Positions 25,288 to 37,520 are shown, counted from the stretch's first letter. The stretch: 57,873 bases of DNA from an uncultured Clostridia bacterium (GCA_947073045.1 CAMTJU010000008.1:1-57873), one strand, 5' to 3'. The notes: a model not told the origin generated them from the sequence alone. Made by a program: numbers and translations.

Positions 25288-27282
25288 TTATTCAAATGAA
25301 ATAGTAGTTGAACCTTGATAAGACGCATTGTTATCTGCATCAATCAAATAAATCTGGTACTCGCCCGCATTTTCTTTTGTTATATTGAATTTCATAGGCA
25401 ATTTATCGACTGATACCTCGTCTTCATAAAAAGTTTGCGCGCCGTTTGTTCCAACCTTTAAAATTCTCAATTTTACAGTTTGAGCATCCGAAGGAATGTT
25501 GGCCGGATCAACCGTTAATATTTTTGTTTCATTTGACTCAATTGTAGTTGTGGCTGTAGGTGCAGCTTTTGTAGGAACTGGAGACGGGTTAGAAATTGCG
25601 CTACTAACTACAAAACTTACAACCGTGCCAGATTGAACCTCTTTGCCTGCATCTACCGTTTGAGTTATGACGGTACCAGCCGGATATTTACTGCTTTGAG
25701 ATTTTGTAACTGAGCCGACAATCAAATCTTCATTTTGTAATTTTAATTTAGCTTGCGATTCCGTCAATCCGACCAAATTTGGAACTAACACATTTTTTAT
25801 TTCTTGACCTTTGCTCACGTGCAAAACAACATCAGTATTTTCATCAACTGTTGTTCCAGCCGATGGACTTTGACTTATTACAACATTGTTTGGCACACTT
25901 GAACTATATTCATAAACTTCATCAACATTAAATGAATAATTTTTGAACGCATTATATGCATCCAGTAAATCTTTATTTTTCACGTCAGGCATTGAAACTT
26001 GTGATGCACCCAAACTTATTTTAACATCTATCGTATCGCCCTTGTATAAATTATCACCATCAGAATAATTTTGATTTGAAATTTTATTCTTCTCAATATC
26101 ACTGCTGTATTCTGTTCCAACTTCTTTAATTTTCACACCAATACTTTTAGCGATTTCATTTGCTTGTTCGAGAGACTTACCAACAAGCTGTGGAACTTCA
26201 ACCGGCTTTGCATTAAAAAACATTTTATAACCAACAAACGAAATTAAAAATATTATAACAAAAGATGTCGCAACTGCTGCCATTATAATTTTTTTATCGT
26301 CTTTATCATTTACTTCATATTCCGTATCGTAATAATCCTCTTCTTCATCTTCAACTGGCAATGTTTCTTTTTTTATTTTTGCAATATCGTCGACCGTTAA
26401 CTGAATAGTCGGTGAATCTTGTATATTTATTTCCTCATTGCCGTCTTCACCAACTTGATTAGTAATTGCACGCTTTAAATCATTTTCCATTTCTTCTGTA
26501 CTATCATATCTGCGCGATGCAAACTTTTCCGTTGCACGCATAACTATTTTTTGCAATCTGTCTGAAACATTTGGATTAAGTTCCTTCATATTAGGTAAAA
26601 ATTCATTTATTTGCTTTATAGCTATTGCAACAGGTGTATCCCCATCAAACGGCAATTTGCCTGTAGCCATCTCAAACATTACCAAGCCTAATGAATATAT
26701 ATCGCTCTTGAACGTAACGTAACCACCTTTTGCTTGCTCAGGTGAAAAATAATGAACAGACCCCATTGTATTATTTGCAATCGTAATTGTTTTTGCACCA
26801 ACTGCTTTTGCTATTCCAAAATCCGTCACTTTTATAACGCCATTTGCTGTAACCATAATATTTTGTGGCTTTATGTCACGATGGATAATGTTATGATTGT
26901 GAGCATGTGAAAGAGCCGATGCAATTTGTACGGCAACTCCCAATACTTCATCATTACTAAAAGGCGCGCGTCTTTTTATAATTTCCTTAAGCGTCACACC
27001 ATCTATATATTCCATAACAATATAATAAACCAATCCATCATGCCCAACATCATAAACATTAACAATATTAGGATGAGAAAGACTAGCTGCAGCACGTGCC
27101 TCAACAGTAAAACGTTTAATAAATTCCTGATCTTTAACATATTCACCGCGCAAAACTTTAAACGTAACAATACGACCAAGTTTTCTATCCTTAGCCTTAT
27201 ATACAATAGACATACCACCCAAACCAATTTGTTCAATAATTTCATAACGATTAGATATTATTGCCCCAGGTTTAATTTTCAT
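25288..27282 (-). CDS. pknB: PASTA-domain serine/threonine protein kinase
   Basis: 664 residues. The kinase domain spans about 1-270: glycine loop G-L-G-G-M-S, H-R-D-I-K-P-Q-N catalytic loop and D-F-G-I-A activation motif. One transmembrane helix lies near 335-355, then three PASTA domains (about 360-428, 429-497 and 498-562), a Pro/Thr-rich linker and a small beta-type C-terminal region. PASTA domains bind peptidoglycan fragments or lipid II outside the cell, so the kinase reports cell-wall state (PrkC/StkP group). Its start overlaps the stop of the phosphatase gene by 4 bp, giving coupled translation of the antagonist pair. Confidence 0.96.
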   Translation of the reverse strand: MKIKPGAIISNRYEIIEQIGLGGMSIVYKAKDRKLGRIVTFKVLRGEYVKDQEFIKRFTVEARAAASLSHPNIVNVYDVGHDGLVYYIVMEYIDGVTLKEIIKRRAPFSNDEVLGVAVQIASALSHAHNHNIIHRDIKPQNIMVTANGVIKVTDFGIAKAVGAKTITIANNTMGSVHYFSPEQAKGGYVTFKSDIYSLGLVMFEMATGKLPFDGDTPVAIAIKQINEFLPNMKELNPNVSDRLQKIVMRATEKFASRRYDSTEEMENDLKRAITNQVGEDGNEEINIQDSPTIQLTVDDIAKIKKETLPVEDEEEDYYDTEYEVNDKDDKKIIMAAVATSFVIIFLISFVGYKMFFNAKPVEVPQLVGKSLEQANEIAKSIGVKIKEVGTEYSSDIEKNKISNQNYSDGDNLYKGDTIDVKISLGASQVSMPDVKNKDLLDAYNAFKNYSFNVDEVYEYSSSVPNNVVISQSPSAGTTVDENTDVVLHVSKGQEIKNVLVPNLVGLTESQAKLKLQNEDLIVGSVTKSQSSKYPAGTVITQTVDAGKEVQSGTVVSFVVSSAISNPSPVPTKAAPTATTTIESNETKILTVDPANIPSDAQTVKLRILKVGTNGAQTFYEDEVSVDKLPMKFNITKENAGEYQIYLIDADNNASYQGSTTISFE

Positions 27283-28013
27283 TTTAACACCCCGCTAATT
27301 AATATTACAGAAATATTATCGTATCCACCTTTTTCATTTGCTCTTTCAATAAATTTAATAATACTACTTTTTAAATCATTGTTTTTTATTGTATCAAATA
27401 TTTCTTTATCATCCAACATAGAAGTCAAACCATCCGAGCAAATCAATACAAAATCATTTTGATTATACGGCTCAACAAAAGCATCAACCTCAATATTTTC
27501 ATTAATACCAACTGCGCGCGTAATAATATTTTTTTGTGGATGATGCTTAGCCTGTCTTTGTGTAATCTTACCCACTCTCACCATTTCATTTACATAAGTA
27601 TGATCAATAGAAAGTTGGTGAATTTGTTTATTTATTAAATAAATGCGACTGTCACCAACATGCGCTGCATAAATTTTATTATTAACAAATGTACAGACTG
27701 AAAAAGTTGCGCCCATTCCATTACATTTAATATCCGAGATTGATTTTTCATAAACCATTTTGTTTGCATAATCAATTGCATTTACTAAAAAATCTAATAT
27801 CTCATCATCATTTGCAAATGTATTATTTTTGACATAGTCCAAAAAAGAATTTACGGCTAAAGAACTTGCAATTTCACCAGCTTTATGTCCACCCATTCCA
27901 TCTGAAACAATATATAAATTAGGTAAACTCCCAACTTTTTCATCATTAACATAAATAAAATCTTCATTAATATCACGAACTTTACCAGTATCTGATTTAC
28001 CAAATGAAATCAA
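27279..28013 (-). CDS. prpC: PP2C-family protein phosphatase (PrpC/Stp)
   Basis: 244 residues, normal for PrpC/Stp. Metal-binding and catalytic motifs of the PPM fold are present: D-G-M-G-G-H near residue 39, G-D-S-R-I-Y near 120, C-S-D-G-L-T near 190 and the final G-G-Y-D-N-I-S-V. It removes phosphates placed by the adjacent PASTA kinase. Its ends overlap rlmN and pknB by 4 bp each. Confidence 0.95.
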   Translation of the reverse strand: MISFGKSDTGKVRDINEDFIYVNDEKVGSLPNLYIVSDGMGGHKAGEIASSLAVNSFLDYVKNNTFANDDEILDFLVNAIDYANKMVYEKSISDIKCNGMGATFSVCTFVNNKIYAAHVGDSRIYLINKQIHQLSIDHTYVNEMVRVGKITQRQAKHHPQKNIITRAVGINENIEVDAFVEPYNQNDFVLICSDGLTSMLDDKEIFDTIKNNDLKSSIIKFIERANEKGGYDNISVILISGVLK

Positions 28014-29053
28014 TTTGAATCACCCATTTTTTTTATATAAGAATTTCGCAATTGCCCGCATGCCGCATTTATATTTTTACCCAATTTTCTTCTTATAGTA
28101 ACTTCTTTGCCGCAAGAAGTTAAAATTTGCATGAATTTATTTTGTTTAGAAATAGGCGACGGTTTAAAATCTGCATTTTCAATTTCATTAATAGGGATTA
28201 AATTTATATGGCATGGGAAATTTTTAAGAAGCCTTAACAGTTCATACGCACCTTCTTGATTATCATTGACATTATCAATTAAAACATACTCAAAAGTTAT
28301 ACGGCGCTTTGTTTTTTCAAAATAAAATTCACACGCTCTAATTATATCATTAATTTTATATTTATTTGCAACCGGCATTATTTTTTGCCGTAAAAAATCA
28401 TTAGGTGCGTGCAGAGATATTGCTAATGTAATTTGCAAATTTTCTTGTGCTAATTCATAAATTTTATCTACTATACCGCATGTTGATAAAGTTATATGCC
28501 TTTGCCCAATATTTATGCCGTCTTTTGAATTTATCATTTTGATAAATTTTATCACATTGTCATAATTATCGAGTGGCTCACCACTTCCCATAATTACGAT
28601 ATTAGAAACAGGCGCAATTTTATTAGCAAGATAAACCTGCCAGCACATTTCGCCTGCATTTAAATTTCTAACTAAACCATTAAAAGTTGACATGCAAAAT
28701 TTGCATTTCATTTTACAGCCAACCTGTGAGGAAACGCAAACAGTATTTCCGTACGAATATTTCATAATCACAGATTCAATTATGTTTGAGTCATCAAGCT
28801 TTGATAAAAATTTTATGCTTGAATCATCACATTCAAACCTTTTTAAAAAATCAATCCGATTGAAATAGAAATATTTTTCTAGCATTTGGCGCAAAATAAG
28901 TGAGAGATTTGTCATATTTTCAAATTCTCTCACGTTTTTTTTATTAATCCACTCAAAAATTTGTCTTGCTCTAAATTTTTTTTCGCCCATATCGCAAATA
29001 AATTTTTCAAGCTCGCAAACTGTTAACGAACATATATCAATTTTATCGCTCAT
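28010..29053 (-). CDS. rlmN: 23S rRNA (adenine-2503-C2)-methyltransferase RlmN
   Basis: 347 residues. A radical-SAM enzyme with the C-x3-C-x2-C cluster in C-K-M-K-C-K-F-C-M near residues 117-124, the preceding S-S-Q-V-G and the catalytic cysteine in the C-terminal A-A-C-G-Q-L. It methylates A2503 of 23S rRNA (and A37 of some tRNAs). First gene of the rlmN-prpC-pknB-rpe operon. A dispersed palindrome lies directly upstream at 29078-29105. Confidence 0.95.
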   Translation of the reverse strand: MSDKIDICSLTVCELEKFICDMGEKKFRARQIFEWINKKNVREFENMTNLSLILRQMLEKYFYFNRIDFLKRFECDDSSIKFLSKLDDSNIIESVIMKYSYGNTVCVSSQVGCKMKCKFCMSTFNGLVRNLNAGEMCWQVYLANKIAPVSNIVIMGSGEPLDNYDNVIKFIKMINSKDGINIGQRHITLSTCGIVDKIYELAQENLQITLAISLHAPNDFLRQKIMPVANKYKINDIIRACEFYFEKTKRRITFEYVLIDNVNDNQEGAYELLRLLKNFPCHINLIPINEIENADFKPSPISKQNKFMQILTSCGKEVTIRRKLGKNINAACGQLRNSYIKKMGDSN

Positions 29054-29077
29054 AATTTTTCCTTTCGAAAATATTTT

Positions 29078-29105
29078 TTACTTTTCTTTAGAAAAAGAAA
29101 AGTAA
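29078..29105. repeat. Dispersed 28-bp palindrome
   Basis: An imperfect palindrome starting TTACTTTTC and ending GAAAAGTAA, identical over 28 bp to 34436-34463. It lies between uvrA and rlmN, in the leader of the latter. Confidence 0.7.
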
Positions 29106-29241
29106 ACAAAAGAAACCAAATTAAAAATTCTAAGCATAAAAAAATGTTCCCTTTTGTTAGATTTTTATTTTTGCCTAACACAAGGGATATAATTTAAAGC
29201 TTGATTTTCGATATAAATTTTTTTGCTTAAAAAAATAAAAT

Positions 29242-32073
29242 TTACTCACTTTCCAATATTTTTTTCAAATACATACCAGTTAATGAACTTTCATTTTGCA
29301 CAATTTCTTCAGGCGTTCCACATGCCACAATCCTACCGCCTTTATCTCCGCCTTCCGGACCCAAATCTATTATATAATCTGCAGTTTTTATAACATCCAG
29401 ATTATGTTCTATAACCAAAACCGTATTTTGTGCCTCTGTCAATTTTTGCAAAATATTTATCAACTTGTGCACATCATAAATATGCAAACCGGTTGTCGGT
29501 TCATCTAATACATATAAAGTTTTTCCAGTTGAGCGCCTCGAAAGTTCCGTAGCTAATTTTACACGTTGTGCTTCACCGCCCGATAAAGTTGTTGATGACT
29601 GACCAAGCTTTATATAAGAAAGTCCAACTTCTTTTAAAGTTATCAATTTAGACCTAATACGTGGATGGGCATCAAAAAAATCAAGCGCCTCATCAACCGT
29701 CATTTCTAACACATCGGAAATTGTCTTACCTTTGTATTTTATATCCAATGTCTCACGATTATAACGAGTACCCTTGCATTCATCACATTTTATATAAACA
29801 TCAGGCATAAATTGCATTTCGATTTTAATAATACCATCACCCATGCAATTTTCACAGCGTCCACCTTTTACATTAAAACTAAATCGTCCTTTACCGTAGC
29901 CACGCATTCTTGCTTCAGGTACACCAGCAAAAACTTCGCGTATCAAATCAAACATTCCCGTATACGTAGCAGGATTTGAACGCGGAGTTCTACCTATTGG
30001 CGATTGGTCAATATTTATTATTTTATCGAGCTTATCGATTCCCATAATACATTTATGATTTCCTGGTTTCAATTTTGCATGATTTAAATCACGCGCCAAA
30101 CTTTTATAAAGTATTTCATTTATCAATGTTGATTTTCCAGATCCGGAAACTCCCGTAACACATGTAAAAACTTTCAGTGGAATATCTACATCTATATTTT
30201 GCAGATTATTTTCACTTGCGCCAACTATTTTTAATTTGTCTTTAAATTTTCTGCGTTTATTTGGTATTTCAATTTTCATTTTACCGCTCAAATACTTGCC
30301 AGTAATCGAATCTTCACAATCAATAATTTTAGAAGGCGCACCACAATATAAGATATTGCCACCGTAAACCCCTGCATATGGCCCAATATCTACTAAATAA
30401 TCTGCACAAGTTATTGTATCCATATCGTGTTCGACAACTATAAGCGTATTTCCAATTTCATTCAATTTACGCAATGTTTTTATCAATTTTATATTATCGT
30501 GCTGATGTAAACCGATACTTGGTTCATCGAGAATATACAACACTCCAATAAGTCCACAACCTATTTGAGTTGCAAGACGTATTCTTTGTGCTTCTCCACC
30601 CGATAAAGTTCTAGCTGATTGAGCAAGTGTAAGATATCCCAAACCTACATTTTTTAAGAATGAAATACGCGCGCATATTTCTTTTAAAATAGGCTTAGCA
30701 ATTTCCATTTGGCTAGGATTCAATTTTATTGAATCAAAAAATTCATTCATATCGCATATAGGAATTTTTGTTACTTCGTAAATATTTTTGTTATTAATAG
30801 TTACTGCAAGAATTTCTTTTTTTAATCTTTGACCATTGCAATACGAACATGTAGTATTTGTCATCAAAGATTCATAATCTTGTTTCATAAAGCTTGAAGA
30901 TGTTTCATTATATCTGCGGCGTAGGATATTTATAAGACCATCAAACCTGTACTCATAATTTTTATGTGTGCCATATCGTCCAACAAAATCTATTTTGTAT
31001 TTTAGATTATCGCCATACAAAAGAAGATCTTTAGCACTTTGCGGCAACATTTTATATGGTACATCCAAATTAAATTTATATTTTTCAGAGAGAATTTTCA
31101 ATATACTTTTTGCAATACTTTTATCATTATTGACAGACATCCAGCCAGGAATATTAATTGCACCCTCAAGCAATGTTAAATTCTGATTTGGTATGAATAA
31201 ATCTGGATCAAATTCACTTTGAAAACCGAGACCCAAGCAATGAGGACAAGCGCCTGATGGACTATTAAATGAAAATGAGCGCGGTTCAATATCTTCAATA
31301 TTTATTTCGCAATCAGGACAAGAAAAATTTTGACTAAAAGAAATAACTTTGTCACTGTCAAGTAATTCAATATTAATCAAGCCATCAGATAAATTTGAAG
31401 CTATTTCAAGCGAATCGGTCAATCTTTTTTGAATATCACTGCGAATAATAAGTCTGTCAATCACAATTTCTATTGAATGCTTCTTTGTTTTTTCCAATTT
31501 TATATCTTCATCTAAATCATAAATGCGACCGTCTATTTTCACTCTTGCATATCCACTTTTGCGTGCATCCTCTAATAATTTTGTATGCTCACCCTTCTTA
31601 GCTCTTATAATTGGCGCTAACAAATAAATTTTTGTGCCATCGGGTAAATTCAATATTTGATCACAAATTTGAGTAATTGTCTGTTTTTTAATTTCTTTAC
31701 CGCACTTTGGACAATGTGCAATACCAACTCTTGCAAACAATAATCTCAAATAATCATAAATTTCCGTAACAGTCCCCACAGTTGAACGCGGATTATAATT
31801 TGTAGTTTTCTGATCAATAGAAATTGTCGGCGACAATCCTTCTATGAACTCAACTTTTGGTTTATCCATACGCCCTAAAAATTGTCTTGCATAAGAGGAT
31901 AAAGATTCGGCATATCTTCTTTGTCCCTCAGCATATATTGTATCAAAGGCAAGCGATGATTTGCCCGAGCCACTAAGTCCTGTAAAAACAATAAATTTGT
32001 CGCGCGGCAATTCTAAGTTTATATTTTTAAGATTGTGCTCGCTTGCACCTTTAATTATTATTTTATCATTCAT
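29242..32073 (-). CDS. uvrA: UvrABC excision nuclease subunit A
   Basis: 943 residues from the ATG at 32073; an ATG five codons earlier contains the GAGG ribosome-binding site itself. Two ABC-type ATPase halves: Walker [10 protein letters not shown] near residue 32 and G-V-S-G-S-G-K-S-T near 640, signature L-S-G-G-E-A-Q-R in both, and cysteine zinc modules including C-S-Y-C-N-G and C-E-N-C-M-G-D-G / C-D-E-C-K-G. It recognises bulky DNA lesions in nucleotide excision repair. uvrB and uvrC are not in the window. Confidence 0.98.
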   Translation of the reverse strand: MNDKIIIKGASEHNLKNINLELPRDKFIVFTGLSGSGKSSLAFDTIYAEGQRRYAESLSSYARQFLGRMDKPKVEFIEGLSPTISIDQKTTNYNPRSTVGTVTEIYDYLRLLFARVGIAHCPKCGKEIKKQTITQICDQILNLPDGTKIYLLAPIIRAKKGEHTKLLEDARKSGYARVKIDGRIYDLDEDIKLEKTKKHSIEIVIDRLIIRSDIQKRLTDSLEIASNLSDGLINIELLDSDKVISFSQNFSCPDCEINIEDIEPRSFSFNSPSGACPHCLGLGFQSEFDPDLFIPNQNLTLLEGAINIPGWMSVNNDKSIAKSILKILSEKYKFNLDVPYKMLPQSAKDLLLYGDNLKYKIDFVGRYGTHKNYEYRFDGLINILRRRYNETSSSFMKQDYESLMTNTTCSYCNGQRLKKEILAVTINNKNIYEVTKIPICDMNEFFDSIKLNPSQMEIAKPILKEICARISFLKNVGLGYLTLAQSARTLSGGEAQRIRLATQIGCGLIGVLYILDEPSIGLHQHDNIKLIKTLRKLNEIGNTLIVVEHDMDTITCADYLVDIGPYAGVYGGNILYCGAPSKIIDCEDSITGKYLSGKMKIEIPNKRRKFKDKLKIVGASENNLQNIDVDIPLKVFTCVTGVSGSGKSTLINEILYKSLARDLNHAKLKPGNHKCIMGIDKLDKIINIDQSPIGRTPRSNPATYTGMFDLIREVFAGVPEARMRGYGKGRFSFNVKGGRCENCMGDGIIKIEMQFMPDVYIKCDECKGTRYNRETLDIKYKGKTISDVLEMTVDEALDFFDAHPRIRSKLITLKEVGLSYIKLGQSSTTLSGGEAQRVKLATELSRRSTGKTLYVLDEPTTGLHIYDVHKLINILQKLTEAQNTVLVIEHNLDVIKTADYIIDLGPEGGDKGGRIVACGTPEEIVQNESSLTGMYLKKILESE

Positions 32074-32110
32074 ATTAAAAAACCTCATTCAAAAAAATTA
32101 TTGCACATAT

Positions 32111-32140
32111 ATTATAGCGCAAAACAAAATACATTAGCAA
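32111..32140 (-). promoter_or_regulatory. Promoter of uvrA
   Basis: TTGCTA and TATAAT spaced by 18 bp on the minus strand, about 40 bp before the uvrA start. No obvious LexA-type palindrome was recognised. Confidence 0.6.
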
Positions 32141-32170
32141 AAAAATGACTTAAAAACAAAAAATTCTTTT

Positions 32171-32306
32171 CTTCTTTTTTGAAAAAAAGAAGCATAAACG
32201 TCTCTTTAAAAAGAGCCGCTTCATGAAAAAACTTTAGCATAAAAATCAAGCAAAGCTTAATTTTTATTTAAAGATTCTTTAGTTACTTTCCTTCAAGAAA
32301 GTAACA
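32171..32306. repeat. Composite palindromic intergenic repeat
   Basis: A chain of hairpins: 32171-32193 (CTTCTTTTT arms), one around 32242-32264 and 32283-32306 (GTTACTTTC with GAAAGTAAC). The first ~80 bp resemble the reverse complement of 3188-3253. It lies between divergent uvrA and the TIGR04086 gene. Confidence 0.5.
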
Positions 32307-32343
32307 TAAATATCAAAAAAACAAAGAAAGGAACGAAAAAAAA

Positions 32344-32745
32344 TTGGATACAAAAAAAAATAATATTGTTTCAAATGAAAAATCAAAATTTATAACAATG
32401 CTGTGCGCAGTTGCAATTTCTTTTGCCATTACGGCAATAATTTTCATTGGCTATGCAATACTTCTTACGTATTCATCCGTTGGCGAGCAGCACCTAACTC
32501 TAGTAATTACATCTACAAGCATAATATCAATAGTAGTTGCGGGATTCGATATGGCTAAATCATGTGAAAATAAAGGCTGGCTGTGGGGAATCTTTACAGG
32601 ATTGATATACGCACTAATTTTGACAATCATCGGAATTTTTGTAGCAAACAAAGCAATTTTAAATTCCCAGACCTTAATGCTATTTTTACTTGCTGCAGCA
32701 AGTGGAGGAGTTGGTGGAATTATCGGCATTAATTTTAAAAAATGA
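32344..32745 (+). CDS. TIGR04086-family membrane protein (YrzE-like)
   Basis: 133 residues from a TTG start with AAGGA about ten bases upstream. Four transmembrane helices (about 18-42, 48-66, 76-98 and 107-130). The layout, length and the glycine-rich last helix (A-S-G-G-V-G-G-I-I-G) fit the TIGR04086/YrzE family common in spore-forming Firmicutes, whose function is not established. It precedes pyrG by 74 bp. Confidence 0.7.
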   Translation: MDTKKNNIVSNEKSKFITMLCAVAISFAITAIIFIGYAILLTYSSVGEQHLTLVITSTSIISIVVAGFDMAKSCENKGWLWGIFTGLIYALILTIIGIFVANKAILNSQTLMLFLLAAASGGVGGIIGINFKK

Positions 32746-32798
32746 AATGTATTTGAAAAATAGCTCTTGTCACTGTATACTTATTTTGTAAAAGATAA

Positions 32799-34430
<1,632 letters not shown>

Positions 34431-34434
34431 GCTA

Positions 34435-34569
34435 CTTACTTTTCTTTAGAAAAAGAAAAGTAAGACAAAAGAAATCAAATAAAAAAATCTCAAGCTTTGC
34501 TTGAGATTTTTTATTTGGTTTTTTTATTGTTTCTTTTTGCTTACTTTTTCTTTCAAAAGAAAAAGTAAG
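34435..34569. repeat. Nested palindromic element between pyrG and pyk
   Basis: Palindromes at 34435-34464 and 34540-34569 (CTTACTTTT...AAAAGTAAG type) flank the terminator hairpin at 34482-34512. The left half is roughly the reverse complement of the right half over the whole 135 bp. The left palindrome is identical to 29078-29105. Confidence 0.65.
34482..34512. terminator. Bidirectional terminator between convergent pyrG and pyk
   Basis: AAAAAATCTCAAGC pairs with GCTTGAGATTTTTT with a 3-nt loop. T runs follow on both strands, suiting both convergent genes. Confidence 0.85.
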
Positions 34570-34583
34570 AAAGTAAATCTTGT

Positions 34584-36341
34584 CTAGTCTTTTTTATTTC
34601 CGTTATACACAATTCCCTTTATGCTATCAATCGTAATTGAAATCCAATCCGGAATTATTTCCACAACATTTTCGTTGCAAACTATAATTGGAATATCAAG
34701 CAAATCAGAAATCACATGCGCCTGCTCACTTTCATCATTTTCCCACGTTCCAACAATAACTCCTGACGAACGTTTTATAAACGCTAATAAATCATTTGTT
34801 ATTTTCGGCGTAACAATTATATCGCCAGCCTTAAAATATTTTTGAGCTTCCTCTAGTACTTTGACAACGCATGCCTTTCCCGATACAACTTTATTTCCTA
34901 TACCTTTGCCCTTTGCCAAAACATCGCCAACTATCTGTACTTTTAAAGTATTTGTCGTTCCGGCAATACCTACTGGAACTCCAGCCGCTATTACTATAGC
35001 ATCACCGCTTTTTGCAAGACCTGTTTCCATTGATTTTTCAACAGCAATGCTAAATGACTCATCATTCAGATTTATTTTATCAGAGATTATCGGCAAACAT
35101 CCCCAAGTTAAACTCAACTGTCTCCAAACTCTTTCATTTGGCGTAATAGCTAGAATTGGACAAACCGGTCTAAATTTTGAAACCATGCGTGCGGTAAATC
35201 CTGAATCCGTTACCGTAGCAATACATGCAACTTTCAAATCGCGAGCAATTGTACACGTTGCATAGCTAATTGAATTAGTAATATTTGCGCGAAAATTCTT
35301 GTAGTGCTCAAGAATTTCCTTGTGATAATTTACAGAGCCTTCAGTTTTAGTAGCAATTCGCGCCATCATTTTTACACTTTCTATAGGATAAGAACCCTTT
35401 GCAGTTTCACCAGAAAGCATTATTGCATCCGAGCCATCAAAGATTGCATTTGCGACATCATTAGCTTCAGCACGAGTTGGCCGCAAATTATTTACCATTG
35501 ATTCAAGCATTTGCGTTGCAGTAATAACAGGCTTTCCTTTTTCATTTGCTTTTTTTATCAATAATTTTTGTACAAGAGGAACTTCTTCCGGTGGAATTTC
35601 TACTCCTAAATCTCCACGCGCTACCATTATTCCATCTGCAACTTCCAATATAGAATCAATGTTGTTTACACCATCACGACTTTCTATCTTCGCAATAATT
35701 TTAATATGCGAGCCGCCATTTTCATTTAATATTTCCTTTATTTTTATAACATCATCTGCAGTACGAACAAAAGACGCTGCTATAAAATCAAAATCCATTT
35801 CTATTCCAAATTTTATATCTTCAATATCTTTTTGAGTAAGCGCTGGTAAATTTACGTAAACATCAGGAATATTTACACCCTTAGATGAACTCAAAAATCC
35901 ACTGTTTATTGCCTCACAAATTATATCTGTATTCGTAAGTTCTTTTACCTTCAATTCCAAAAGACCATCGTCAATTAAAACACGACTTCCCTTATTTAAA
36001 TCCTTAGGCAAATTTTTATAAGTTATAGACACACGATTTTCATCACCTTCTACATCTTCAGTTGTAAGCGTAAAAATATTTCCTTGTGATATATAAATCT
36101 TATCTTTTTTAAAAGTTTTGATACGTATTTCCGGACCCTTTGTATCCAAAACTAAAGACACTGGTGCATTTAACTCTTGGCGCGCCATTTTTAATTTGTT
36201 AATCAATTCACCATGTGTTTCATAATTTCCATGTGAAAAATTAATACGTGCAACATTCATTCCAGCCTTTATCAATTCTTTTATAGTTTCTACATCGCTA
36301 CTTGCGGGACCAAGCGTTGCAACAATTTTTGTCATTAACAT
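34584..36341 (-). CDS. pyk: Pyruvate kinase with C-terminal PEP-utiliser-like domain
   Basis: 585 residues. Barrel motifs: A-R-I-N-F-S-H-G, L-D-T-K-G-P-E-I-R, I-A-K-I-E-S, M-V-A-R-G-D-L-G-V-E-I-P and A-T-Q-M-L-E-S-M. About 110 extra residues at the C-terminus, including S-G-K-A-C-V-V and G-D-I-I-V-T-P, form the swivelling phosphohistidine-type domain seen in Bacillus-group pyruvate kinases, here without an obvious catalytic T-H-x-A histidine motif. It makes ATP and pyruvate from PEP. GGAGG precedes the ATG. It lies 17 bp after pfkA, so both glycolytic kinases are co-transcribed. Confidence 0.97.
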   Translation of the reverse strand: MLMTKIVATLGPASSDVETIKELIKAGMNVARINFSHGNYETHGELINKLKMARQELNAPVSLVLDTKGPEIRIKTFKKDKIYISQGNIFTLTTEDVEGDENRVSITYKNLPKDLNKGSRVLIDDGLLELKVKELTNTDIICEAINSGFLSSSKGVNIPDVYVNLPALTQKDIEDIKFGIEMDFDFIAASFVRTADDVIKIKEILNENGGSHIKIIAKIESRDGVNNIDSILEVADGIMVARGDLGVEIPPEEVPLVQKLLIKKANEKGKPVITATQMLESMVNNLRPTRAEANDVANAIFDGSDAIMLSGETAKGSYPIESVKMMARIATKTEGSVNYHKEILEHYKNFRANITNSISYATCTIARDLKVACIATVTDSGFTARMVSKFRPVCPILAITPNERVWRQLSLTWGCLPIISDKINLNDESFSIAVEKSMETGLAKSGDAIVIAAGVPVGIAGTTNTLKVQIVGDVLAKGKGIGNKVVSGKACVVKVLEEAQKYFKAGDIIVTPKITNDLLAFIKRSSGVIVGTWENDESEQAHVISDLLDIPIIVCNENVVEIIPDWISITIDSIKGIVYNGNKKD

Positions 36342-36358
36342 AATATTGCCTCCATTTT

Positions 36359-37330
36359 TTAAATTGCAAGCATTTTTATTATCTCATATAACTTGTTATC
36401 ATATTCTTTTTTACACTCTAATGCTTCATTTATATCAATATCTTCGTATTTGCCATTTTTAAAAATCACAACACGATTTTTTCTTTTCTGCATTAACGTT
36501 TCTATTGCAGTATAGCCCATCATTGAAGCATGCATTCTGTCTAAAGCAGTTGGCGAACCTCCGCGCTGTAGGTGCCCTAAAATTGTCGCACGTGTTTCAA
36601 TTCCCGTTATATTTTCTATAGTCTTTGCCATTTGTGTAGTATTTCCAACACCTTCCGCAACTACAATTAAATTATGCGTCTTGCCCTTGGATCTATTTGC
36701 AAATATTTGTTGAATAATCGTTTCAGTGTTAACTGTGTTCATTTCCGGAATAAGAACTTCTTCTGCACCACCTGTAATACTACACCATAAAGCAATATGC
36801 CCAGCATGACGTCCCATTACTTCCACAAGACTACATCTTTCATGAGATGAAGAAGTATCACGAATTTTGTTTATTGCCTCCATTCCAGTATTTATTGCCG
36901 TATCAAAACCAATTGTATATTCTGTGCAATCTAGGTCTAAATCAATTGTTGCAGGTATACAGATAACATTTGTACCAAGCTGTGATAATTTTTGTGCACC
37001 GTGAAATGAACCGTCTCCTCCAATTACAATTAATGCGTCAAGCGATAACACTTTGCAAATTTTATATGCACGTTCTACTCCCTCATCATTCATCATTTCC
37101 TGACAGCGAGCAGTCAATAAAAAAGTACCACCGCGATGAACAATATCAGAAACTGAGCGTGGACCTAATTCAACAATTTCACCTGAGAGTAAACCTTCGT
37201 ATCCACGCTTAATTCCAATAACCTGAATGTTGTTATAAACGGCACTGCGCACAACAGCACGAATAGCAGCATTCATACCAGGTGCATCTCCGCCGCTAGT
37301 AAGCACGCCAACTTTTTTTATACTTTCCAA
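36359..37330 (-). CDS. pfkA: ATP-dependent 6-phosphofructokinase
   Basis: 323 residues from a TTG start that follows GGGAGG. Conserved G-G-D-A-P-G-M-N near residue 13, G-G-D-G-S near 103 (the glycine pattern of ATP users), M-G-R-H-A-G-H near 171 and Q-R-G-G-S-P. The catalytic loop reads T-I-D-L-D in place of the usual T-I-D-N-D: both aspartates are kept but the asparagine is leucine, and the following P-G-T is D-C-T. The enzyme is probably still active. It commits fructose 6-phosphate to glycolysis and is first in the pfkA-pyk operon. Confidence 0.96.
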   Translation of the reverse strand: MESIKKVGVLTSGGDAPGMNAAIRAVVRSAVYNNIQVIGIKRGYEGLLSGEIVELGPRSVSDIVHRGGTFLLTARCQEMMNDEGVERAYKICKVLSLDALIVIGGDGSFHGAQKLSQLGTNVICIPATIDLDLDCTEYTIGFDTAINTGMEAINKIRDTSSSHERCSLVEVMGRHAGHIALWCSITGGAEEVLIPEMNTVNTETIIQQIFANRSKGKTHNLIVVAEGVGNTTQMAKTIENITGIETRATILGHLQRGGSPTALDRMHASMMGYTAIETLMQKRKNRVVIFKNGKYEDIDINEALECKKEYDNKLYEIIKMLAI

Positions 37331-37366
37331 AACAATTCCTCCCTACACAAATAGTTAACAAGATAA

Positions 37367-37395
37367 ATTATAAATCACGCATATATTTATTACAA
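37367..37395 (-). promoter_or_regulatory. Promoter of pfkA-pyk
   Basis: TTGTAA and TATAAT separated by 17 bp on the minus strand, 37 bp before the pfkA start. Confidence 0.65.
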
Positions 37396-37440
37396 GCGTG
37401 CAAAAGGATTCAGTTTTTAAAATAAATCTCAGATATAGCA

Positions 37441-37472
37441 AAAAAATCTCAAGCGACTACTTGAGATTTTTT
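37441..37472 (-). terminator. Terminator after the spoIIM-like gene
   Basis: A 13-bp stem AAAAAATCTCAAG/CTTGAGATTTTTT with a 6-nt loop, downstream of the spoIIM-like gene on the minus strand. Confidence 0.75.
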
Positions 37473-37520
37473 ATTTGTTATTTGTTATTTATAAAATTTC
37501 GCATTCGCACAAATTTTTTA

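Noticed and set aside
26926-27462. Plus-strand open frame of 178 codons opposite pknB/prpC
   Set aside because: It is antisense across two conserved genes with no start signal; product is low-complexity.
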